The position numbers and the translations under genes are program-made. From the NCBI RefSeq assembly GCF_046097105.1, contig NZ_CP175562.1, positions 1,426,001 through 1,490,000 of the forward strand: a DNA stretch of 64,000 nt, written 5' to 3'. Below the pieces are notes generated by a model. That model made no database searches. It was not told where the DNA came from and saw only the letters and a list, made by a program, of their open reading frames with translations. Shown here one piece after another: positions 45,463 through 54,559 of this stretch. Numbering within the stretch: the first letter of the stretch is position 1; each line of letters starts with the position of its first letter. This DNA is from Natroniella sp046097105 (GTDB taxonomy: Bacteria; Bacillota; Halanaerobiia; Halobacteroidales; Halobacteroidaceae).

Positions 45463-45987
45463 CTATATCTCTTCTACTGTAATTTGATCATTTGTATAAA
45501 TACAAATATCTGCTGCTATCTCTAAAGATTTTTCAGCTATTTGTGCAGCAGTTAACTCAGTAAATTCAGCCAAAGAACGGGCTGCAGCCAAAGCATAGGA
45601 ACCACCAGAACCAATAGCAGTTATCCCATCATCTGGCTCAATAACATCTCCCGTTCCTGATATAACTAACAAATTACTTTGATTAGCTACAACTAATAGA
45701 GCTTCTAATTTTCTTAACATCTTATCTGTTCTCCACTCCTTAGCTAATTCTACTGCCGCCCTTTTCAAATTACCATGAAATTCTTCTAATTTCCCTTCAA
45801 ACTTTTCGAATAATGTAAATGCATCAGCTGCCGTTCCTGCAAACCCGGCTAATACATCATCATTAATTCTTCTAACCTTATTAGCCCCATGTTTCATTAC
45901 AGTGTGTTTCATCGTTACCTGACCATCTCCACCAATAGCAACACTTCTTCCTCTTTTCACTGCTATAACCGTTGTCGCCTCAAACAT
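45463..45987 (-). CDS. hslV: HslV/ClpQ, peptidase subunit of the HslUV protease
   Basis: 174 residues, the proteasome-beta-like fold. After a short propeptide (MFEA) the probable catalytic Thr heads TTVIAVKRGRSVAIGGDGQV, and GSGGSYALAAARSL lies near 120-133. B. subtilis ClpQ uses Ser in this place; here the Thr-Thr pair argues for classic Thr catalysis. The start ATG follows GGGGGATAAA. It precedes hslU; trmFO and xerC, normally between topA and hslV, are absent. Confidence 0.95.
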   Translation of the reverse strand: MFEATTVIAVKRGRSVAIGGDGQVTMKHTVMKHGANKVRRINDDVLAGFAGTAADAFTLFEKFEGKLEEFHGNLKRAAVELAKEWRTDKMLRKLEALLVVANQSNLLVISGTGDVIEPDDGITAIGSGGSYALAAARSLAEFTELTAAQIAEKSLEIAADICIYTNDQITVEEI

Positions 45988-46089
45988 TTTATCCCCCTAA
46001 CTATATAAGTTAAATTAAATTTCTCCTCTTAAACCCTTTTAGTTTAAAATAATTCAGATTAGTTATATTGAAAAAAAGATTAATTCAAT

Positions 46090-48165
46090 TTATAATATTT
46101 TTTCATAATCACATTCTGAATTAATACAATAATGTTTTGTTTCTTTTTTAGTCTTCTTTTCTACTAAAAACTTTTCACAATCTGGACATTCTTCTTCGGT
46201 CGGTTTATTCCATGTCATAAATTCACAGTCTGGATAGTTACTACACCCATAAAAGACTCTTCCCTTCTTACTCTTTCGTTGAATAACATCTCCATCTTTA
46301 CATTCCGGACACTTAACACCCATCTTTACTAAAATAGGTTTTGTATTCTTACAGTCAGGAAAACCTGGACATGCTAAGAACTTACCATATCTCCCATGCT
46401 TAATGATCATATTCTTTCCACATTTTTCACATACCTCATCAGTGACTTCCTCTTCCAGTTCAACTTTTTCCATATTATCCCAGGCAGATTCTAATCTTTC
46501 CGCAAATGGTTCATAAAATTCTCCCAATACTTCAACCCATTTTCTTTCTCCGGCTTCAACTTTATCTAAATCTTCTTCTAGCTGAGCTGTAAATTCTACA
46601 TCAGTCACATTAGGGAAATGATCAACTAGTAATTTATTAACCAACTCTCCTAATTCAGTTGGCTTGAATTTTCCATTTTCCTTTTCAACATAATTTCTTT
46701 TTTGAATAGTACTAACTACTGGAGCATAGGTGCTTGGACGCCCAATCCCTTTCTCCTCTAAAGTCTTGACTAGTTTAGCTTCAGTATAACGAGGTGGCGG
46801 TTTGGTAAAGTGTTGGTCAGGATTTATCTCACTTAACTCTACCTTCTCTTCCTCTGTTAGCTCAGGTAAGAGTTCATCCTTTTTGCTTTGTCTAGTAGTA
46901 TCAACCTTTAAAAAGCCTGGGAATAACTCTTGAGAACCTTTGGCCCTTAACCAATACTCACCCCCTGTTATATCAACTGTTAAAGTTTTATAAACAGCAG
47001 CACTCATCTGACTAGCTACAAACCTTTCCCAAATTAATTTATACAATTTATATTCTTCTTCACTTAAATATTCTTTCATCTTACTAGGAGTTCTATAAAC
47101 TGATGTCGGTCTAATTGCTTCATGGGCATCTTGAGCTTTATTTTTAGTCTTATATTCTTTAGGTTTATTGGATAAATACTTTTCTCCAATTTGATCAGCT
47201 ATATATCCTCTCAGTTCATTCTGAGCCTCTTTAGAAACCCTAGTAGAATCCGTTCTCATATAAGTAATTAAACCTACTGCCCCTTCAGAGCCTAGCTCAA
47301 CACCTTCATATAACTGTTGCGCTAAATACATCGTCTTTTTAGTACTAAAGTAAAGATTAGTTGATGCCTTTTGTTGCAAACTACTTGTCGTAAAGGGTGC
47401 AGAAGGATATCGTCTCCTTTTACTTTCTTTAATTTTATTAATCTTTAAATCTTGTTTTTTTAACCCTTCTACTACTTGCTCAGTCTCTGATTTATTTTGT
47501 AACTTAAATTTCTGATTATCAATCCTGTATAATTTTGCTTTAAATTCATCTTCATTTTCAGTTTTAACTTCAACATCAACCGTCCAATACTCTTCAGGTT
47601 CAAAAGCTTTAATTTTCTCTTCTTTTTGACAAACTAATTTAACAGCTACTGACTGGACTCGACCAGCACTCAACCCTCTTCTTACCTTTTTCCATAATAA
47701 TGGGCTTAGTTTATATCCTACTAATCGATCAAGTACCCTTCTTGCCTGTTGAGCATCAACCCTATTTTCATCAATCAAACGCGGTTCTTTCAAAGCATTT
47801 TGTACTGCTTTTTTAGTAATTTCATTAAATTCAATCCTACACTTTGTTGATTCATCTATATCAAAAGCACGGGCCAAATGCCAGGAGATTGCCTCACCTT
47901 CTCTATCAGGATCGGTTGCTAATAATACTTCCTCGCTCTTTTTAGCACCTCTTTTTAACTTTTGAAGTATCTTTCCTTTACCTCTAATTGTTATGTATTT
48001 AGGCTTGAAATCTTCTTCAGGCTCAACTCCTAATTGACTCTTTGGTAGATCAATTACATGTCCCATTGAAGCCTGAACTTTAAAACCTGAACCTAAAAAC
48101 TTACTAATTGTTTTAGCTTTAGCAGGTGATTCCACAATTACTAATTTATCTTTTTTCTTAGCCAC
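46090..48165 (-). CDS. topA: DNA topoisomerase I
   Basis: 691 residues, type IA. The Toprim domain begins KLVIVESPAKAKTISKFLG. The active-site Tyr lies in VGLITYMRTDSTRVS near residue 293-305. The C-terminus has Cys4 zinc motifs, CEKCGKNM, CPECKDGD and CPDCEKFL (the first spanning about 580-610), which bind single-stranded DNA. Relaxes negative supercoils behind RNA polymerase. It follows dprA and smg. Confidence 0.97.
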   Translation of the reverse strand: MAKKKDKLVIVESPAKAKTISKFLGSGFKVQASMGHVIDLPKSQLGVEPEEDFKPKYITIRGKGKILQKLKRGAKKSEEVLLATDPDREGEAISWHLARAFDIDESTKCRIEFNEITKKAVQNALKEPRLIDENRVDAQQARRVLDRLVGYKLSPLLWKKVRRGLSAGRVQSVAVKLVCQKEEKIKAFEPEEYWTVDVEVKTENEDEFKAKLYRIDNQKFKLQNKSETEQVVEGLKKQDLKINKIKESKRRRYPSAPFTTSSLQQKASTNLYFSTKKTMYLAQQLYEGVELGSEGAVGLITYMRTDSTRVSKEAQNELRGYIADQIGEKYLSNKPKEYKTKNKAQDAHEAIRPTSVYRTPSKMKEYLSEEEYKLYKLIWERFVASQMSAAVYKTLTVDITGGEYWLRAKGSQELFPGFLKVDTTRQSKKDELLPELTEEEKVELSEINPDQHFTKPPPRYTEAKLVKTLEEKGIGRPSTYAPVVSTIQKRNYVEKENGKFKPTELGELVNKLLVDHFPNVTDVEFTAQLEEDLDKVEAGERKWVEVLGEFYEPFAERLESAWDNMEKVELEEEVTDEVCEKCGKNMIIKHGRYGKFLACPGFPDCKNTKPILVKMGVKCPECKDGDVIQRKSKKGRVFYGCSNYPDCEFMTWNKPTEEECPDCEKFLVEKKTKKETKHYCINSECDYEKIL

Positions 48166-48188
48166 TTTTTCACCTCCATACCCTTACA

Positions 48189-48689
48189 TTAGTTAATGTA
48201 TTCTGGTGTTAAATTATTTATAACTTCAAATTCAGAAATATGCTGTGCTATAAAAGCTAGCCTTAATTCGTCATCAAGCACCTGCTGAAGTGATTCCCAC
48301 AAATACTCAATATTAATATAACTATTAGGCACTTTAAATAATTGACCAATCAAATCCTCTAATTCTTCATCTGCAATTAAACTTAAATGATTCAATCTTA
48401 AAATAACCCCTTGAATTTTAACATCAAACTTAAACCTTTCTCTAAGGCTAAAAACACGATTTTTATGAAAAGCTTCTTGCTTGATATGTTTTTGATCTAG
48501 CAAATCATCTGTTGAATCTATTCTTTCCGAAGAAGCAAAAATAAATTCAAAAGCCTGATTAATCTCTTTCAAACCATAACCTTCATCTTGTAAAAAATCA
48601 ATTAATTTTTTTTCATCTTCAACTAATTTTTCATCATGTAATAATGTTTTTACTAAACAACTGATTATTTCAAATACATTGTTATTCAT
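48189..48689 (-). CDS. smg: Smg family protein (DUF494)
   Basis: 166 residues, two helical halves. The N-terminal LLHDEKLVEDEKKLIDFLQD then GYGLKEINQAFEFIF matches the Smg pattern of a winged-helix-like repeat; the C-terminal half has RVFSLRERFKFDVKIQGVIL and DEELEDLIGQLF. The dprA-smg-topA(-like) order is the same as in enterobacteria (smf-smg-topA-like yrdD), which supports the call. The function of Smg is not known. ATG at 48689 follows AAAGGAGGT. Confidence 0.75.
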   Translation of the reverse strand: MNNNVFEIISCLVKTLLHDEKLVEDEKKLIDFLQDEGYGLKEINQAFEFIFASSERIDSTDDLLDQKHIKQEAFHKNRVFSLRERFKFDVKIQGVILRLNHLSLIADEELEDLIGQLFKVPNSYINIEYLWESLQQVLDDELRLAFIAQHISEFEVINNLTPEYIN

Positions 48690-48703
48690 TTTACAACCTC
48701 CTT

Positions 48704-49825
48704 TCATAACTTAACATCATCTCTTAATTTAAACTTTTTTCCTGCTAACTGCCTTATAAGACCCTTTACTTCAAGCTCTAATAGAAGTGAGTTTAATTGA
48801 GCTGAATTCAATTCAACAGCATCAAGTAAATGTTCAAACTGCTGAGACTCAACAGTTAGCAACCTATAAACTTTTTGCTGTTGTTGGGATAGAGATTCAA
48901 TTACCTTTTTATCAGCCTTATACTCTAAATCCGATTTGATATCTTCATTATTAACATTTGATAAATGTAACTCATCTAAAACATCATCTAGCTTTTGCAC
49001 CAATTTAGCTCCAACTTGAATCAATTGATTAGTACCTACACTCTGCTTTTTAGTTATATCTCCAGGGATTGCAAAGACTTCTCTACCTTGGTTTAAAGCC
49101 AAATTGGCAGTGATTAATGAACCACTTTTCTTAGTTGCTTCAACAACTATTGTTCCTAGACAGAGCCCACTAATTATCCTATTTCTAAGAGGAAAATTTT
49201 TCCCTATTGGCTTAGTAGTTAGTGGGAAAGAACTAATAACCGCTCCTTGTTTCATTATTTTTTGAGCTAACCCTTCATTCTCTTTTGGATATATCACATC
49301 TACACCAGAACCTAATATAGCATAAGTTACACCAGACTTTAAAGCACCTTGATGAGCAGCTGTATCTATTCCATAAGCTAAACCACTGACAATATTAAGC
49401 CCTTTTTCAGCCAATCTTTGACTTAATTTAGTTGCTATCTTTTTTCCATACTGGGTACATTTTCTAGATCCAACAACAGCAATACAAGGCTTATTAATCT
49501 TTGTAATATTTCCTTTATAATATAAAATAGGAGGTGGATCATAAATCTCCTTTAATAATTTAGGATAACATTTATCTTGTAAAGTTACAACCTTAATGCC
49601 AAATTTATTTAACCTTTTTAGTTCAGATTTAAAATCAAAATTCTTCCTAGATTCAATAATTTTTTGACTCAATGAAGGGCCAATACCACTCACATTATCA
49701 AATAATTCTTTATCTGCGTGCCAAATCCCTTCTGCATCGCCAAAATAATCTAGTAGCTTTTTTATTCGCCGTGATCCAAAACCATCAATCTTACTTAACC
49801 AAATCCAATAAGCTTTTTCTTCCAT
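48704..49825 (-). CDS. dprA: DNA processing protein DprA/Smf
   Basis: 373 residues. An N-terminal SAM-like helix-hairpin-helix part (1-70), then the Rossmann-like domain: CIAVVGSRKCTQYGKKIA near 118, GLAYGIDTAAHQGAL near 150-164, PLRNRIISGL near 212, and VEATKKSGSLITANLAL. A C-terminal winged helix (320-370) is present. It loads RecA on incoming single-stranded DNA in transformation. With comM it points to natural competence genes, though no comE/comG is in the window. Confidence 0.95.
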   Translation of the reverse strand: MEEKAYWIWLSKIDGFGSRRIKKLLDYFGDAEGIWHADKELFDNVSGIGPSLSQKIIESRKNFDFKSELKRLNKFGIKVVTLQDKCYPKLLKEIYDPPPILYYKGNITKINKPCIAVVGSRKCTQYGKKIATKLSQRLAEKGLNIVSGLAYGIDTAAHQGALKSGVTYAILGSGVDVIYPKENEGLAQKIMKQGAVISSFPLTTKPIGKNFPLRNRIISGLCLGTIVVEATKKSGSLITANLALNQGREVFAIPGDITKKQSVGTNQLIQVGAKLVQKLDDVLDELHLSNVNNEDIKSDLEYKADKKVIESLSQQQQKVYRLLTVESQQFEHLLDAVELNSAQLNSLLLELEVKGLIRQLAGKKFKLRDDVKL

Positions 49826-49837
49826 ACTACCCTCCTG

Positions 49838-51319
49838 TTAAGTAATTGGCGCTAATAATTTTCCAATTAATAACTTCATTCTATCCAAAATTCCTAACTG
49901 TTTATAATCTTCTAATCTATACTTCCTACTTTGCTCTAAATTTAAAGCTATCTCTTCCATTATTTTTTTAGAAAAGTCTGGAGCAAAGATTACTACATTT
50001 AATTCATAATCAAGATATAAACTTCTAGTATTAAAATTAGCAGAGCCCAGCGATAAAATTTGTTCATCAACTACTAAAATTTTAGAATGTAAAAATTCAC
50101 CTTGATAATGGCATATAGTTGCACCTGCTTTTAATAATTCTTCAAAAAAAGAGATACTAGCCCAACTAAGTAATAAATTATCAGTCTCTTTGGAGACAAC
50201 TACATTAACCTCCACGCCTTTTAAAGCTGCTATTTGTAAAGCATTTAAAATATTATCATTCAAAATTAGATATGGTGTAACTAAATAAATTTCTTTTTGT
50301 GCTGCTGTAATCAAGGCAGAGTAGTGTTTGTTCATTTCAGACCAAGGCGTATCAAATCCACTACTAACTAACTGAATTGGTAGCTCCTCTTCTATATCAT
50401 GTTGAGAAAAGTATCTATCAGCTAAAATTTTCTCACCGGTAATATAGTACCAATCCATTAAGAAAATCTTTTGCATCCAATCAACCGCTTCACCTTCAAT
50501 TTTAACTTGAATACTTTCTCTTTTATTCCCTGTTACATATTCATCTCCCAAGTTAACATCTCCAATAAAAGCAACTTTACCATCCACAACTAAGTTTTTT
50601 CGGTGATTACGATGATTAAGCTTTCCTCTTAATAAAGAAATAAGCATACTGTTATAACCCTTAATTTCTACCCCTGCTTTTTTTAATTTTTCTTTATAAT
50701 TTTGACCTAATCGGTGACTTCCTAATTCATCATAAATAATTCTTACCTCAACACCATCTCGTGCTTTTTCAATCAATAACTCCTTGAATTTTTCTCCAAT
50801 CAGATCATCTCTAATAATATAAAAGCAGATATGGATATGATCTTGTGCTTCTTTTAACTGGGCCAACATTTCCATGAAAATATTCTCTTCTTTAAAGATT
50901 GCTTCAACTTTATTATTAGTAGTTAAAGCTAATCCACTAGTCTTTTTAATCAGCTTTGAAATTCCTTCTTCTCTTTCCTCTAGCAATGAACTTTCAGTAT
51001 CAGTTTTAGCAATTTCAATCAATTGATTCAAATATTGATTACGTTCTGCATTATAGTTATTTAATAATTCTTTATTTCTCCATACTTGGATAAAAGTAAA
51101 GAGTGCAAATAAGAAAACTAGTATAAAGAAAACCTTGAAAATAAAATTAAGATTATCAGTAAGATATATTCCTATTAAACTTAATCCTAATAAGCCACTA
51201 ACTCCCAATAAATAAGGATAATATGCAATTATTATCTTTTTATTACCTAAGAAAAAAAGATTGAAATAAATAATAGTAATTATAAATAGTAAAAACAAAC
51301 CATTCCACAACCGAAACAT
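49838..51319 (-). CDS. cls: Cardiolipin synthase (phospholipase D family)
   Basis: 493 residues. Three N-terminal hydrophobic helices (5-85). Two HKD motifs are seen: HRNHRKNLVVDGKVAFIGDV near 235-255 and HSKILVVDEQILSLGSANF near 410-428. Makes cardiolipin from two phosphatidylglycerol molecules. Relatives of similar size also hydrolyse phospholipids, so the exact activity is inferred. It precedes dprA by 12 bp. Confidence 0.9.
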   Translation of the reverse strand: MFRLWNGLFLLFIITIIYFNLFFLGNKKIIIAYYPYLLGVSGLLGLSLIGIYLTDNLNFIFKVFFILVFLFALFTFIQVWRNKELLNNYNAERNQYLNQLIEIAKTDTESSLLEEREEGISKLIKKTSGLALTTNNKVEAIFKEENIFMEMLAQLKEAQDHIHICFYIIRDDLIGEKFKELLIEKARDGVEVRIIYDELGSHRLGQNYKEKLKKAGVEIKGYNSMLISLLRGKLNHRNHRKNLVVDGKVAFIGDVNLGDEYVTGNKRESIQVKIEGEAVDWMQKIFLMDWYYITGEKILADRYFSQHDIEEELPIQLVSSGFDTPWSEMNKHYSALITAAQKEIYLVTPYLILNDNILNALQIAALKGVEVNVVVSKETDNLLLSWASISFFEELLKAGATICHYQGEFLHSKILVVDEQILSLGSANFNTRSLYLDYELNVVIFAPDFSKKIMEEIALNLEQSRKYRLEDYKQLGILDRMKLLIGKLLAPIT

Positions 51320-51488
51320 TAATTCACACCCTTTTATGATTTCCCTAGAGTCATTATATTTTTTTCCTAAATTATTAATTTTTATACTTCACACCAGCTA
51401 AAATTAACTAACAAATCATAACTTCCTTGTCAAAAGAAAAATATATCCATCTATAACCTTTAAGAAGCATATTCTACTTAATAACAAG

Positions 51489-51520
51489 CTAAAAAAGAAT
51501 CGGAAAAACTCCGATTCTTT
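51489..51520 (-). terminator. Intrinsic terminator after the cyclodeaminase-like gene
   Basis: Perfect 11-bp stem AAAGAATCGGA / TCCGATTCTTT with a 5-nt loop. Minus-strand exit is TTCTTTTTTAGC, a run of six T's. It separates the gene at 51524-52150 from cls. Confidence 0.85.
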
Positions 51521-51523
51521 CCT

Positions 51524-52150
51524 TTACCCAATCTTTTGATTTGTAACTTCTAAAACTTCTTCTTTTAATTTTTGGGCTTTTTCTTTTAGCTCTTTCATAT
51601 CAGCCCTCTTTTTAGCTATATAACCCTTATCCTTCATAGTAGCTAAGTTAATATTTACATTCAACTCTGCTGCTTCTAATGTAGCCCAAGCCTCAATAGC
51701 ACCTACACCTGCATCACTTACCGCATATTTATTCCCCTTCTTAGCAGCAATTAAAGCTTGTTCTAAAACTTCAATACTCTTGCTAGCCATAGTAAAAGGA
51801 ACTTCAGTTGCTTTTTTAACTGCTTTCTCTAAAGCCTTAGCTCTTTTTTCTTTTTCATCACTAGTTTTATTAGACATTTGTAAAGCGGACATATAAGCAT
51901 TAAACACTTCTATATCTTGATCTACCAAATCAAGATAGTCATCTTTTAAACCCTTAGTAATCTCAATTAACTCTTCCATTTCCTCTTGAACACTAGCATA
52001 ATCTTCCTTTCCTAAAGTTAATGAACCTACCATACAAGTAGCAACAGCAGCTAAAGCCCCACTCAATGCTGCAGCACTTCCTCCACCAGGTGTTGGCTTA
52101 TCAGAGGCAAAATCATCTATAAATTGACCAATCTCCTGTTTTCTAATCAT
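51524..52150 (-). CDS. Cyclodeaminase/cyclohydrolase family protein (FchA-like)
   Basis: 208 residues, one FTCD_C domain. The signature FASDKPTPGGGSAAALSGAL at about 12-32 is present, with VSDAGVGAIEAWATLEAAEL near 155-175. The family either releases ammonia from formimino-tetrahydrofolate or hydrolyses methenyl-tetrahydrofolate to formyl-tetrahydrofolate (FchA in clostridia). No formiminotransferase is fused or adjacent. The ATG at 52150 follows GGAGGGG. Diverges from the DUF421 gene on the plus strand. Confidence 0.85.
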   Translation of the reverse strand: MIRKQEIGQFIDDFASDKPTPGGGSAAALSGALAAVATCMVGSLTLGKEDYASVQEEMEELIEITKGLKDDYLDLVDQDIEVFNAYMSALQMSNKTSDEKEKRAKALEKAVKKATEVPFTMASKSIEVLEQALIAAKKGNKYAVSDAGVGAIEAWATLEAAELNVNINLATMKDKGYIAKKRADMKELKEKAQKLKEEVLEVTNQKIG

Positions 52151-52342
52151 CTTAGACCCCTCCACTTTTTGTTTTCCTAACATCATATTCTTTAACAAAT
52201 ATAATTCCCCTCCTAAATTTAATATTTTTCTATTTTAAAGATTCTTTACTAAGTTTAAATTAAACAATATTTTCCCAATACATAAATATATATAATTTAT
52301 TCAATAATAATTTAAAAGGTCATCTATTTAAGGAGGTGCTCA

Positions 52343-53026
52343 ATGTTTATTGTAATAATTCGTACAATCATTTTATATACTATTGTATTTTTAACTTTTA
52401 GAGTAATGGGTAAAAGACAGATTGGCGAATTACAACCATACGAACTTGCAATTACAATTATGATCTCTGCTTTAGCTTCTATTCCTATGCAAGATACTGA
52501 TATTCCTTTAATTAATAGCTTAACACCTATTATTCTAATCTTTTCTATTCAAATTTATATGTCTGCTATCACTACTAAAAGCATTACAGGAAGGAGGATT
52601 ATTTGTGGAAAACCTACAATTTTAATTGAAAATGGTCAAATTGTTGAAGGAGAACTCAATAAAAGTAGAATTAATATTAATGAGTTGTTAGAAGAACTTA
52701 GAACTAAAGGCTACCCTGACATTTCTGAGATAGAATTTGCTTTTATTGAAACTAATGGCTCTCTTAGTGTAATCCCTAAATCTCAAAAAAGACCAGTTAC
52801 CCCTGAAGATTTAAATATTGCGACTGACTATGAAGGAATTCCACACCCAATAATTATAGATGGTCAAATTCATACTAAAAATTTAGAAAAAGTAGGTCTT
52901 ACTAAAGAATGGATAAAACAAGAATTAATTTCTCTAGGAATCAATAATACATCTGATGTCTTCTTTGCTAATCTAGATTCAAATGGCAATCTATTTTATC
53001 AGGTTTATCGTCAAAAAAATAATTAA
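52343..53026 (+). CDS. DUF421/YetF-like membrane protein
   Basis: 227 residues. Three N-terminal membrane helices (5-25, 35-55, 60-85), then a soluble beta-rich domain typical of YetF/YrbG. Family motif FLTFRVMGKRQIGELQPYE near 18-36 and CGKPTILIENGQI near 92-104. Function is unknown; many relatives are sporulation-linked. ATG follows AAGGAGGTG. One of only two plus-strand genes, co-directional with the DUF4363 gene 29 bp downstream. Confidence 0.82.
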   Translation: MFIVIIRTIILYTIVFLTFRVMGKRQIGELQPYELAITIMISALASIPMQDTDIPLINSLTPIILIFSIQIYMSAITTKSITGRRIICGKPTILIENGQIVEGELNKSRININELLEELRTKGYPDISEIEFAFIETNGSLSVIPKSQKRPVTPEDLNIATDYEGIPHPIIIDGQIHTKNLEKVGLTKEWIKQELISLGINNTSDVFFANLDSNGNLFYQVYRQKNN

Positions 53027-53055
53027 AATATTCTTTTAGGAGCGTTTATTAAATA

Positions 53056-53439
53056 ATGAGAAACACTATAATTTATACTACTATTTTATTAATTTTTACT
53101 TTAATCCTTGTCAGTTACGGATACATTATAACAAATAATAAAGCAGACCAGCTAACCTCAAAACTAAATACTTTAGAAGATAATTTAGTTAATAATAACT
53201 GGGATACCACCAGAGATAATACTGAGTCCTTAAATCAAGCTTGGGAAGAGGCAAGTTTTACTTGGAGTATTTTTATGGACCATAATGAGATAGATAAACT
53301 TGATCTCTCTATTTCCAAAATTATCTCTCTAGTAGAATTAGAGAAAAAAGATAAAGCTTTAACCGAACTAAAACTCGCTAAAGAGTTAGCTAGGCAAATT
53401 CCAACTAATGAAAAAATAAAAATCGAAAATATCTTTTAG
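53056..53439 (+). CDS. DUF4363-like membrane-anchored protein
   Basis: 127 residues. One N-terminal helix (5-25) then a helical domain with WEEASFTWSIFMDHNEID near 66-83 and SISKIISLVELEKKDKALTE. The pairing with a DUF421 gene is common in endospore-forming clostridia. Ends 3 bp before the decayed comM-end repeat that marks the edge of the restriction island. Confidence 0.75.
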   Translation: MRNTIIYTTILLIFTLILVSYGYIITNNKADQLTSKLNTLEDNLVNNNWDTTRDNTESLNQAWEEASFTWSIFMDHNEIDKLDLSISKIISLVELEKKDKALTELKLAKELARQIPTNEKIKIENIF

Positions 53440-53441
53440 AA

Positions 53442-53497
53442 TTTTAATCCATATAAATCCAATTAAAGATACAATATTAAATTACCTCTGCTATATC
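53442..53497. repeat. Decayed copy of the comM 3' end (left flank of the island)
   Basis: 56 bp aligned without gaps to 57796-57851 inside the true comM terminus; I count 44 identical of 56. The best parts are TTTTAATC, ATATT and TCTGCTATAT. Reading the minus strand it gives a broken version of the IAEAIQYRSLDRNYID-like tail, with two stops. This suggests the island entered with, or by recombination at, a comM end. AT-rich context lowers certainty a little. Confidence 0.65.
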
Positions 53498-53504
53498 TTA
53501 TCTT

Positions 53505-54422
53505 TTAGATGCTCATTTTTAGTTGTTCCCCAGGAAGAACAGATCTTTTAACTTCATAATTAGTTATTAATACCTCTTTAGTTACACATTCTTTATTATT
53601 CTTAGCTTGATAATTACAGTTTTTATAATCCTTATTTATATCTATAACATTATAGTTTTTACTCCAATTAGATAATATATTATTAGTCTTCCCTTTATGT
53701 TTTAAAACATTTGATAAGGCAAATTTTATATTCTTATTATTAAATTCATTTAATAAATCTAATAGTTCTCTTTCTTCTTTCTCCCTCCAGCCCTTAAAAC
53801 CTCTTTTACCATCATTATAACTTCCAGTACTTATTAAATAAGGTGGATCACAATAAACAAAGTCTTCTTTATTGAGAGCATTAATATCAAAATTGACAAA
53901 ATCTTGATTTTTAAATTCTACCTTTTTTTTCTTTAATCTTTTTATAAATTTAGCTAACCTCTTTTCTAACCTTGGATTAAAACTACTTCTATTTCTTCCA
54001 AATGAATTATTATATTCATGGCTATTATTAAACCTAATTTGATAATTAAATGAGTAGCATATTAAAACATATAAATCTAAAGGGTGTCTATGTTTATTAT
54101 AATAATCCCTTAATTTTTTATATCCCTCTTCATTAGTTTTAGAAAGAGCAAATTCTTTAATTCTATTCTTTATGTGTCTTAAAGTAGCTTCTATATCATT
54201 TTCTCTAAATTTATAAAATAAATCAATTAGATAATCAACAATATCATTATAAATTACTTTTTTAGCAGTAACATTTATACCTACATTAAACCCCCCAGCA
54301 AATAAATCAACAAAGGTATCAATTCCTTCGGGAAACAAAGGTATTATTTGATCTAGTATTTTATATTTTCCACCAGTATAATTTAACGGACTTTTGATAA
54401 ATTCTTTATCCAACTTAATCAA
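53505..54422 (-). CDS. FokI-type N6-adenine methyltransferase, homologue of the C-terminal half of M.FokI
   Basis: 305 residues, class alpha D12. Begins FIKSPLNYTGGKYK (SAM-binding motif X-like) then TFVDLFAGGFNVG (motif I) near 36-48, and YCDPPYLISTGSYND (motif IV, DPPY) near 190-205. These stretches, as I recall M.FokI, match its second half closely. In FokI each half methylates one strand of GGATG/CATCC. The start is a TTG at 54422, or TTG at 54413 with better spacing from GAGGGAG. It lies 137 bp after the other methylase, not fused, and with stops in the gap. Confidence 0.85.
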   Translation of the reverse strand: MIKLDKEFIKSPLNYTGGKYKILDQIIPLFPEGIDTFVDLFAGGFNVGINVTAKKVIYNDIVDYLIDLFYKFRENDIEATLRHIKNRIKEFALSKTNEEGYKKLRDYYNKHRHPLDLYVLICYSFNYQIRFNNSHEYNNSFGRNRSSFNPRLEKRLAKFIKRLKKKKVEFKNQDFVNFDINALNKEDFVYCDPPYLISTGSYNDGKRGFKGWREKEERELLDLLNEFNNKNIKFALSNVLKHKGKTNNILSNWSKNYNVIDINKDYKNCNYQAKNNKECVTKEVLITNYEVKRSVLPGEQLKMSI

Positions 54423-54559
54423 CTCCCTCTTCTATCAGTAATTATTTCTCTTTGAATAAAACATATATGTTAAATCTTTTTAGGTTTTTGATAATTTACT
54501 AAAAAACATTTTATTAAGTTCGCCACTACTAAAATAACATCTTCATAATTTAAATCAAC

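Noticed and set aside
54423..54559. Possible fused linker joining the two methylases as in M.FokI
   Set aside because: Stops are present in the spacer frames; the two genes are separate, not a frameshifted fusion.
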